Below are positions 1 to 7,539 of a DNA stretch of 23,970 bases, piece by piece (the first letter of the stretch is position 1; the number at the start of each line of letters is the position of its first letter). A program made the translations under genes and the position numbers. This DNA is from Rhodobacteraceae bacterium UBA7436. GTDB lineage: Bacteria; Pseudomonadota; Alphaproteobacteria; Rhodobacterales; Rhodobacteraceae. The notes beneath the pieces are model-generated. The model saw nothing but the letters and a program-made list of their open reading frames with translations. It was not told the DNA's origin and searched no databases. The stretch is from positions 1 through 23,970 of the forward strand of contig DLQI01000152.1 in assembly GCA_002478745.1 (NCBI GenBank), in the 5' to 3' direction.

Positions 1-253
1 TGAAGATCAAGGGGACTTGGCTTTTTTGAAGCCTAGTGCTGAATCACTTGAGGAAAGCGCAAGCTTGGCAGCCGGAGACATTATCGAGTTCGATGTAAAA
101 CTAGAACATGGCTTCCGTTTTGTGTCTAACCATGCATTAGTCGATTGCTACCAAACACGTGACCTCGCAGCAGACATCAAGCGTGCGGGAAGGGTGGCAG
201 TATCCTCTACGATCAAGCCTGTGTCGGTGGATTACCGGAGGGTAGCGTGCTGA
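1..253 (+). CDS. C-terminal part of an unrecognised protein (5' end outside window)
   Basis: The frame is open from the first bases of the window to a TGA at 251-253, giving about 83 residues of a carboxy terminus. A TTG at 17 could be a start, but the frame continues upstream of it without a stop, so I read this as a fragment of a gene that begins left of the window. The sequence is soluble and mixed in character, ending in DYRRVAC, with no motif or membrane segment that I recognise. Its stop lies only 7 bases from the stop of the convergent ilvH gene, so the two transcripts must run into each other. Codon use looks coding. No function is proposed. Confidence 0.6.
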   Translation, partial: EDQGDLAFLKPSAESLEESASLAAGDIIEFDVKLEHGFRFVSNHALVDCYQTRDLAADIKRAGRVAVSSTIKPVSVDYRRVAC

Positions 254-260
254 GTTTTGT

Positions 261-821
261 TCAGCCGCCTCGTGATAGGGCGGCTACACCAGTTCTCGCA
301 ACTTCGACCAAACCCAGTGGACGCATAAGATCTGCAAATGCATCGATCTTTTCTGGCGCGCCCGTAATTTCAAACACAAAGCTGTTTAGTGTGCTGTCTA
401 CAACGTTTGCGCGGAAAATGTCGGCTAGACGCAACGCTTCCACGCGTTTCTCGCCATCACCGGCAACCTTAAACATTGCTAACTCGCGTTCAACTGAAGG
501 TCCCTCAACAGTCAGATCGTGCACTTCGTGAACAGTAACGATACGGCCCAATTGTGCTTTGATCTGTTCAATCACTTGTGGCGTGCCAGTGGTGACGATT
601 GTGATGCGCGACAGCTTCCCTTCGTGATCAACCTCAGCAACTGTAAGGCTTTCGATATTATAGCCACGTCCCGCAAAGAGTCCGATAACACGGGCTAAAA
701 CGCCAGGTTCATTTTCTACCATGACAGCCAGTGTGTGGCGCTCAACGATGTCAGAAAAATTTGGGCGCAGGTTATATGCGGACTTGGCAGAAGTGCCATT
801 TTTCAGGTTGAGGTCAGACAT
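261..821 (-). CDS. ilvH: Acetolactate synthase small (regulatory) subunit
   Basis: This is the regulatory subunit of acetohydroxyacid synthase, which activates the catalytic subunit and makes it sensitive to valine feedback in the first shared step of valine, leucine and isoleucine synthesis. The amino terminus holds an ACT domain (HTLAVMVENEPGVLARVIGLF, followed by GRGYNIESLTVAEVD) and the second half is the usual small-subunit carboxy-terminal domain. I chose the ATG at 821, giving MSDLNLKNG and 186 residues, because homologues begin this way. An in-frame ATG at 833 would add four residues, and neither site has a strong ribosome binding sequence. It lies 89 bases downstream of ilvI on the same strand and is surely in its operon. 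Confidence 0.95.
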   Translation of the reverse strand: MSDLNLKNGTSAKSAYNLRPNFSDIVERHTLAVMVENEPGVLARVIGLFAGRGYNIESLTVAEVDHEGKLSRITIVTTGTPQVIEQIKAQLGRIVTVHEVHDLTVEGPSVERELAMFKVAGDGEKRVEALRLADIFRANVVDSTLNSFVFEITGAPEKIDAFADLMRPLGLVEVARTGVAALSRGG

Positions 822-910
822 ATCGAATTCCATTCGTCAAATTAGATCGGTTCGCGATTGAACCATTTAAAGTGGGTAGCTGCAGCAACTGATGTGGTGC
901 CCCTTGCGCA

Positions 911-2662
<1,752 letters not shown>

Positions 2663-2702
2663 CTGTTGGGCTCCGTCTTCAAATCTATAGTTTATATGGC
2701 GC

Positions 2703-2730
2703 AAAAAAAAGCCCCCGTTTTGGCGAGGGC
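2703..2730 (-). terminator. Intrinsic terminator in the ilvI leader (attenuator)
   Basis: Read on the minus strand, a 7-bp stem GCCCTCG/CGGGGGC (one G-U pair) with a six-base loop CCAAAA is followed directly by eight T residues. It sits 41 bases upstream of the ilvI start and downstream of the promoter and leader peptide, so it would stop transcription before the operon. That is the position of a regulated attenuator rather than the end of an upstream gene. Confidence 0.85.
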
Positions 2731-2771
2731 GCATGGGTACCTGAATGGCGCTCCGTTACCGGACCATGCGC
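2729..2771 (-). promoter_or_regulatory. Candidate antiterminator stem of the ilvI leader
   Basis: GCGCATGG at 2771-2764, inside the leader peptide codons Arg-Met-Val, is perfectly complementary to CCATGCGC at 2736-2729. The second arm takes the first two bases of the terminator's 5' arm and abuts the rest, so this 8-bp helix should compete with the terminator. A ribosome held at the Val codons would leave the first arm free, while one that reaches the stop codon would cover it. The mechanism is inferred; the complementarity is seen in the sequence. Confidence 0.6.
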
Positions 2772-2803
2772 TGTGTTCCTAAAATGACGACGACAAGTGT
2801 CAT
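2756..2803 (-). CDS. ilv leader peptide rich in branched-chain residues
   Basis: This 15-codon frame on the minus strand encodes MTLVVVILGTQRMVR. Codons 3 to 8 are Leu-Val-Val-Val-Ile-Leu, six consecutive branched-chain residues that include all three amino acids made through the downstream enzyme. GAGAGG lies about 10 bases before the ATG. The peptide starts roughly 24 bases after the predicted transcription start and is followed by an antiterminator-like helix and an intrinsic terminator before ilvI. Ribosome stalling at scarce Val, Leu or Ile tRNA would favour read-through, as is established for the E. coli ilvBN and ilvGMEDA leaders. The peptide probably has no function after synthesis. 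Confidence 0.82.
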   Translation of the reverse strand: MTLVVVILGTQRMVR

Positions 2804-2833
2804 ACTTTAAGGGCCTCTCATTTGCTTAAGTTC

Positions 2834-2862
2834 ACATTATTGGCCGATTAGGGGGCCGTCAA
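2834..2862 (-). promoter_or_regulatory. Predicted ilvIH promoter
   Basis: On the minus strand TTGACG at 2862-2857 matches the alphaproteobacterial -35 element. A -10 element follows as AATAAT (15-base spacer) or TAATGT (17-base spacer), ending at 2836 or 2834. Transcription would start near 2827, about 24 bases before the leader peptide. The placement supports the attenuator model. It is a prediction from pattern only. Confidence 0.55.
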
Positions 2863-2888
2863 CAGCTCCATACGAAATAAGTATCACA

Positions 2889-2951
2889 AAATTTGCATTT
2901 TGAGACATTAAATTTCAAAATTAACGAACTTGGAGACATTTATGCAAATTT
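2889..2951. repeat. AT-rich block with inverted and direct repeats upstream of the ilvIH promoter
   Basis: AAATTTGCAT at 2889-2898 and ATGCAAATTT at 2942-2951 form a perfect 10-bp inverted repeat. Inside it, GAGACATT occurs twice in the same orientation, at 2902-2909 and 2933-2940, 31 bases apart, which is about three helical turns. The block lies just upstream of the predicted ilvIH -35 element and downstream of the response regulator gene, so it could be an activator or repressor site. No regulator is assigned. Confidence 0.45.
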
Positions 2952-2990
2952 GTTAAGGTGAATTTGTCAAAAACTGCCATCTAGAATCAC

Positions 2991-3028
2991 TGCTGCTTCC
3001 TACCGGACAGTTCCGGTCCCCTGCAGCA
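2991..3028. repeat. Nested hairpin at the 3' end of the response regulator gene
   Basis: Outer arms TGCTGC (2991-2996) and GCAGCA (3023-3028) enclose inner arms ACCGGA (3002-3007) and TCCGGT (3012-3017). Five unpaired bases lie on each side between the two stems, and the central loop is CAGT. It spans the stop codon of the response regulator. No T run follows directly on the minus strand (a T5 lies about 20 bases further on), so it is more likely a protective 3' structure than a standard terminator. Confidence 0.5.
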
Positions 3029-3644
3029 CCCCGTGTTCCATAGCGTAAAGTGTCAAACCTGCGGTCGATGAGATGCCCAATTTGCGTTTTATGTTTTTGC
3101 GGTGAGTTTCCACAGTTCGAACAGAAATTTCCAACTCTCCAGCGACATCTTTGTTGGATTTTCCTTGGGCTACTTGCAACAAGATGGTCTGTTCACGCCC
3201 AGTTAGGGCTTCGCGGGCACCAACGTTTTTTGGCTTCAGCGATCCTGCAGCGCCTGTACATAGATACCGTTCACCGCTCATCACAGCATCGATTGCGAGT
3301 TTTATTTCATCGGTTGGTATGTCTTTTAGGATGTAACCCATTGCACCGTGCGAAAGTGCTGACGCGATATATTCCTGACTGTCGTGCATTGAGAGGATCA
3401 GCACGCGTGTCCCGGGCCTGCGTTCAAGAACAAGCTCAGTTGCAGTTAGTCCACCCATCTCTGGCATGTTCAGATCCATCAGGATTACATCTGGGTTCAA
3501 TGTCTCAAGCTGCTCAACAACAGCGCGGCCATTGTTTAGGGTGCCCACGATCTCTAGTTCTGAATAGCTTTCGAGAACGGATTGGATACCTTGGGCAACC
3601 ATCGGGTGGTCATCTACAATCACTACGCGGATGGGGAGGTTCAT
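3000..3644 (-). CDS. LuxR/NarL-family response regulator
   Basis: This 214-residue regulator has a receiver domain followed by a LuxR-type helix-turn-helix. The acidic pair is D11-D12, the phosphate acceptor D57 (in LMDLNMPEMGG), the switch residue S85 and the conserved lysine K107 (YILKD). The DNA-binding domain covers about residues 147-200, with LTGREQTILLQVAQGKSNKDVA and VRTVETHRKNIKRKLG. Its ATG overlaps the TGA of the upstream kinase gene (3641-3644), which shows translational coupling and marks the two as a cognate pair. The likely target is the divergent TRAP transporter operon at 5337, which is an inference from position only. Confidence 0.95.
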   Translation of the reverse strand: MNLPIRVVIVDDHPMVAQGIQSVLESYSELEIVGTLNNGRAVVEQLETLNPDVILMDLNMPEMGGLTATELVLERRPGTRVLILSMHDSQEYIASALSHGAMGYILKDIPTDEIKLAIDAVMSGERYLCTGAAGSLKPKNVGAREALTGREQTILLQVAQGKSNKDVAGELEISVRTVETHRKNIKRKLGISSTAGLTLYAMEHGVLQGTGTVR

Positions 3645-5071
3645 GTGTCGCTTTCAGATTTTTGTTGGGCCTTGATCTCTGGAGACAAAAGGCGGGTCAA
3701 GGGCACAGTTGCAAGGATAACTGTGCCACGGTTGGAGCCATGCGAGGATCGAATGATAAGATGGCCATCCAATTGTTCGACTCGCTCTTCCATGTTACGC
3801 AGCCCAATTCCAGCCCCGCGCTTGCGCATGGTCGCATTTATTCCGCACCCGTTGTCGCTTATTTTCAAGGTGGCCCCGTTTTTGTGACCGCGCATGTCCA
3901 CTGAAGCACGTGTCGCGCTGGCGTGGCGTTCAATGTTGGTTAACGCCTCTTGGGCAATCCGGTAAAGCGCGGTCTTGGCATTTGAATCCAGGCGGTTGCG
4001 GAAGACTACTGTTTCAAAATCGGTTGCTATGCCGGTGCGCTGTTCAAAGTCTTCAACCAATGTTTTTAAGGCTGGGCCTAATCCTAGATCATCTAGCACG
4101 CCGGGACGGAGGTCGCGGCTGATGCGGCGAACTTCGGTGATTGCGGTGCCAAGATTTTCTATACCTTGCTCAAGAGAGCTATCAGCGTCAGGGGCCCCTT
4201 TGGCCAATCGGCGGCGTGCGCTTTCTAGGGCGTATCGCACACCGACAAGAATTTGACTGATCCCATCGTGCAGTTCGCGTGCCACGCGCCCGCGTTCTTC
4301 CTCTTGAGCATCAAACACACGCTGGGTTAGTTTTTTGAGTTTAGCATCCGCCAGTCGGCGTTCGCGGAAATTGATGACCATGCCTGAGCCAAAAACGAGA
4401 ACCAATGCAGTGAGTGTAATAACGGAAATGTACCCAAAGGTGCTTTTTACGCGTGCCTCAACCTCGGCGCGGGCTGTGGCGACAGACGATAAAACGTCAT
4501 CGATGAACACACCGGTACCAACGGCCCACCGCCAAGATGGAAAGGACGTGACATAGGTAATCATGCGACCTTCTTCACCAGTGGAGGGTTTAGGCCAAAG
4601 ATGGGTCAGATACCCGTCGCCTTGGCGCGCGATCGTGATCAACTCATCGACAACAGCAACGCCTTCGCTGTCTGTATCCCCGGCCCAGTTTTGATTGATG
4701 CGGTCGGTTTGGCGTGGGCTAACCAAGTTAGTACCATCATAGTCATAAACGAAAAAGAACCCATCATCGCCGTAAATCATAGCAGACAAAATCTGGCGAA
4801 CCCGCCGTTTCGCTTCTTCATCGTTAGGGGCGGCATTGCCATAAATAAAGTAAAACCCGTTGCGCGCTTGAGTCACGTAATTGCGCAACTCATCTTTTTT
4901 TGCTGCCAAAAGCTGGGTTTCCAATGACTTGATCTCACGTTCTGCAAGCGCGCGGGACTGTACAGTAACAAGCGTAGAAATTGCAGCCACGGCAAGGATC
5001 AAGGGAATGGCCGCAACGAGCGACAATTTTAATCCGTAGGTCAGTCGAAGATAAGGAAACAGGCGGGTCAT
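3641..5071 (-). CDS. Membrane sensor histidine kinase with a Cache domain
   Basis: This 476-residue kinase has one membrane helix near residues 14-34, then a periplasmic single Cache domain of about residues 40-205 (with DDGFFFVYDYDGTNLVSP and SFPSWRWAVGTGVFIDDV), and a second helix near 212-234. The cytoplasmic part has a HisKA_3 dimerisation domain with the phosphorylated H268 in ARELHDGISQ, and an HATPase domain with N379 (ALTNIERHA), DNGCG and GAGIGLRNM. This is the NarX/DegS-like kinase type. Cache domains of this kind usually bind small organic acids, and the gene sits divergently beside a TakP-type TRAP importer, so it probably senses that substrate. The start at 5071 has only a weak ribosome binding site. 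Confidence 0.93.
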   Translation of the reverse strand: MTRLFPYLRLTYGLKLSLVAAIPLILAVAAISTLVTVQSRALAEREIKSLETQLLAAKKDELRNYVTQARNGFYFIYGNAAPNDEEAKRRVRQILSAMIYGDDGFFFVYDYDGTNLVSPRQTDRINQNWAGDTDSEGVAVVDELITIARQGDGYLTHLWPKPSTGEEGRMITYVTSFPSWRWAVGTGVFIDDVLSSVATARAEVEARVKSTFGYISVITLTALVLVFGSGMVINFRERRLADAKLKKLTQRVFDAQEEERGRVARELHDGISQILVGVRYALESARRRLAKGAPDADSSLEQGIENLGTAITEVRRISRDLRPGVLDDLGLGPALKTLVEDFEQRTGIATDFETVVFRNRLDSNAKTALYRIAQEALTNIERHASATRASVDMRGHKNGATLKISDNGCGINATMRKRGAGIGLRNMEERVEQLDGHLIIRSSHGSNRGTVILATVPLTRLLSPEIKAQQKSESDT

Positions 5072-5336
5072 AAACGAATCGATACGCGGGAATTAGTCCG
5101 AATCAAAGGGTTGATGTCGCAAACTGCATAACTCATCGTGCCTAAGTTTGCCGCGCTTTAGAGGTCGGAACCCCTGTTTATTATGCGTTTCAGGGATGAA
5201 AGCATTTTAAAAAAGGGTGGCCTACGCAGTAATAGGTATTCCCAAAAAAAAATGCGGCGTTAGTGTTTTGATATTCGAAACGACCGCGCGCGCAGCCTTG
5301 CGATGCGCGGGACACTATTATCTGGGAGGATAACTT
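5072..5336. promoter_or_regulatory. Divergent control region between the kinase and TRAP operons
   Basis: These 265 bases must hold the promoters of both divergent operons. An imperfect 17-bp dyad GTTTTGATATTCGAAAC lies at 5265-5281, about 56 bases before dctP, and is a candidate regulator site. Closer to the gene CGCGCA at 5289-5294 pairs with TGCGCG at 5304-5309, a possible leader hairpin. GGGAGG at 5323-5328 is a strong ribosome binding site for dctP. A run of nine A lies at 5244-5252. I could not assign -35 and -10 elements with confidence. Confidence 0.4.
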
Positions 5337-6422
5337 ATGGATCGTCGTTCATTTTTGAAGACATCTGCTATGGGCGGTACCGCCGCTGCTGCGACAACTT
5401 TGGCTGCACCTGCATACGCAACAGGCAAACGGACTTTGACAATGGTTACATCATGGCCACGCGGTTTCGCGGTTCTTGATGATGCTGCGTCATACCTAGA
5501 AAAGTTCACTAACGAAATGTCAGATGGCAACTTGACCATCGACAAAAAAGCTCCGGGCGAGCTTGTTGGCGCACTTGAAGTATTTGACGCTGTGTCTTCT
5601 GGCCAAGCTGATATGTACCACTCTGCCGATTATTATTTCATCGGTCAGCACCCTGCGTACGCCTACTTCACAGCAGTCCCGTTTGGCGGCACAGCTCAAG
5701 AAGTTATCAACTGGTATGAGCACGGTGGCGGTCAAGAACTGCACGATGAGCTCGGTGAAATCTTTAACCTCAAAGGTTTGTTGTCAGGTAACTCTGGTTC
5801 ACAGTCTGGTGGTTGGTTCCGTAACGAAATCAATTCAGCGGCTGACTTCAACGGCTTGAAATTCCGTATGCCTGGTTTGGGCGGCAAAGTTTTGGGCAAA
5901 TTGGGCGCTTCTGTTCAAAATATCCCAGGCGGCGAACTGTACCAAGCATTGTCTTCCGGTGCTTTGGACGGCCTAGAGTGGGTTGGCCCAATGGCCGACG
6001 AACGCGCAGGCTTCCAAGAAGTTGCAAAAGTCTACTACACAGCTGGTTTCCACGAGCCAGGTTCTGCTTTGGCGTCTTCCGTTAACTTGGACGTCTGGAA
6101 CGACATGACACCACAGCACCAAGCAATTTTGCAAAACGCATCCCGTGCAACAACACACGTTCAGTTGGCCGAAACATTGGCAAACAACGGTGCTGCATTG
6201 GCTCGTTTGCAGGCGCAAGGCGTTAAAACACTTCAGTTCTCTGACGATGTTTGGGACGCATTTGGTGCGGCTTCCAAAGAAGTTATGGATGAAAACATGG
6301 GTGACGAATTGTTCGCAAAAACACGCGCATCATTCGAAGCTTCCATGGCGTCATCTTCTTCTTGGATCGACAAATCAGATGGCTACTACGTACAGCAACG
6401 CAACCGCGTTCTGGGCAACTAA
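5337..6422 (+). CDS. dctP: TRAP transporter substrate-binding protein, TakP type
   Basis: This is the periplasmic receptor of a sodium-coupled TRAP transporter. The precursor has 361 residues and starts with a Tat signal: RRSFLK at residues 3-8, a hydrophobic alanine-rich stretch, and likely cleavage after APAYA at residue 28. The mature part matches the TakP family, with QSGGWFRNEI (156-165), LKFRMPGLGGKV (174-185) and LYQALSSGALDGLEWVGP (201-218). TakP of Rhodobacter sphaeroides binds 2-oxo acids such as pyruvate, and the residues equivalent to Q156, R177, E214 and W215 are conserved in this group. A carboxylate substrate is therefore likely, but its identity is unknown. It is followed by a terminator and then the two permease genes. 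Confidence 0.93.
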   Translation: MDRRSFLKTSAMGGTAAAATTLAAPAYATGKRTLTMVTSWPRGFAVLDDAASYLEKFTNEMSDGNLTIDKKAPGELVGALEVFDAVSSGQADMYHSADYYFIGQHPAYAYFTAVPFGGTAQEVINWYEHGGGQELHDELGEIFNLKGLLSGNSGSQSGGWFRNEINSAADFNGLKFRMPGLGGKVLGKLGASVQNIPGGELYQALSSGALDGLEWVGPMADERAGFQEVAKVYYTAGFHEPGSALASSVNLDVWNDMTPQHQAILQNASRATTHVQLAETLANNGAALARLQAQGVKTLQFSDDVWDAFGAASKEVMDENMGDELFAKTRASFEASMASSSSWIDKSDGYYVQQRNRVLGN

Positions 6423-6443
6423 GCCGTTTACCAAATCTATCGG

Positions 6444-6471
6444 AAAGGCCCCTTTTGAAAGGGGCCTTTTT
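6444..6471 (+). terminator. Intrinsic terminator between dctP and dctQ
   Basis: GGCCCC at 6447-6452 pairs with GGGGCC at 6461-6466, flanked by an A run before and five T residues after (6467-6471). Its position inside the operon suggests partial termination, so that the binding protein mRNA exceeds that of the permeases, a common pattern for binding-protein transporters. Confidence 0.85.
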
Positions 6472-6515
6472 GAACGGTATCGCAATCTAGGGCCAGCACA
6501 GCCTTGAAATGTTGC

Positions 6516-6530
6516 GCCGCGTTCCGCGGC
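6516..6530 (+). repeat. Short GC hairpin before the dctQ ribosome binding site
   Basis: GCCGCG at 6516-6521 pairs perfectly with CGCGGC at 6525-6530 around a TTC loop. It lies directly before TTGAGGGGGC, the ribosome binding site of dctQ. It could protect the permease mRNA from 3' to 5' decay or affect initiation. There is no T run after it. Confidence 0.45.
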
Positions 6531-6543
6531 TTGAGGGGGCACA

Positions 6544-7539
6544 ATGACAGACGAAACAGTATGCACCGGATTTTTCCGGGCTGCGACAGATGCCAAGGGT
6601 GACATCAGCTGCTTGGACCAGTTTCAATCCAGTGGCGTTTTGCAATTCATCTCTGGAAATTTTCTGGAAGCTTTTTACAATGTACCGGTAGCGATCATCA
6701 ACGCGCCGATGTGGTTGGATTGGCTGACGTGGGAGAACACGTTGGAAGACAAACAATCGCTAATGCGGTTTGTTTATTACGGCGGTTCTGTCGAATTTTT
6801 CTTTGTCCTTGCGACAATCATCTTGGGCATGACCATTTATGGCATGATCAATAACAAATTCATGTGGGGCGTCGTCAGTGTTCTCGAGGGCTTTGCCAAT
6901 ACGGTTGGTCGGTTCTTTGCATGGGCTGGTCTTGTGATGGTTCTACAACAGATCATGATCGTGTTTTTACAGCGCATCTTTACGCGCCCCGACATTTCGA
7001 TCGGTTTTGGTATTCCTCTACAATTTGATATCAGTTGGTTCGCCGAAGAGCTGAAACTTTATAACGCTTTGGTCGTTTGCATGTGCGTCACCTATGCCTT
7101 TGTGCAAGGCAGCCACGTGCGTGTCGATTTGGTTTATGCGGCCGTCAAATTCCGGACCAAAAAGATGATCGACATGTTTGGGTCACTTATCTTCATGGTG
7201 CCATCTGCCGTTCTGACGTGGATGTATGGCTGGTACTTTTTATGGCGCCACCTGATCGTACCAAATCCTTCTGCGTCTGACACGTTAGATCGTCTGGTGA
7301 ACAAGGCGCGCGCGCTGCGTTGGAATGTCGAGACCATCGGATTTAGCCCGAATGGCTTTACTGGATACTTCCTATTTAAGATTTTGTTGGTGGCCTTCAC
7401 CGCAATGGTCTTTATCCACGCGATCGCGTTTTTCTATCGCTCGTTCCTTGAATGGAAAGAGGGTGAAGAAAGTGAAAACAAATACCTCGACAAGGATTCC
7501 TTGGGTGAAGGTGAAGAAGCCTATGAGGGGACCCACTGA
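6544..7539 (+). CDS. dctQ: TRAP transporter small permease subunit, extended
   Basis: This is the four-helix membrane partner of a TRAP transporter. At 331 residues it is much longer than the usual 160-220. The first 78 or so residues are an amino-terminal extension with no counterpart in simple DctQ proteins. Membrane segments are visible near residues 84-103, 122-143, 172-190, 210-234 and 276-298. The family signature GSHVRVDLVYAA is at 189-200. An extra soluble loop, about 240-272, lies between the last two helices, and the tail is highly acidic. GAGGGGG about 5 bases before the ATG is a strong ribosome binding site. The stop shares one base with the dctM start (TGATG), so the two are coupled. 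Confidence 0.9.
   Translation: MTDETVCTGFFRAATDAKGDISCLDQFQSSGVLQFISGNFLEAFYNVPVAIINAPMWLDWLTWENTLEDKQSLMRFVYYGGSVEFFFVLATIILGMTIYGMINNKFMWGVVSVLEGFANTVGRFFAWAGLVMVLQQIMIVFLQRIFTRPDISIGFGIPLQFDISWFAEELKLYNALVVCMCVTYAFVQGSHVRVDLVYAAVKFRTKKMIDMFGSLIFMVPSAVLTWMYGWYFLWRHLIVPNPSASDTLDRLVNKARALRWNVETIGFSPNGFTGYFLFKILLVAFTAMVFIHAIAFFYRSFLEWKEGEESENKYLDKDSLGEGEEAYEGTH

Noticed and set aside
3050..3904. Open frame of 284 codons opposite the two-component genes
   Set aside because: The minus-strand genes have complete, recognisable domain sets over the same stretch. The plus-strand translation is rich in Cys, Arg and His without any family signature.
5244..5252. A9 run upstream of dctP as a terminator tail of the kinase operon
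   Set aside because: The kinase is transcribed away from this point and begins at 5071, so no transcript known to end here exists, and no GC stem adjoins the run.
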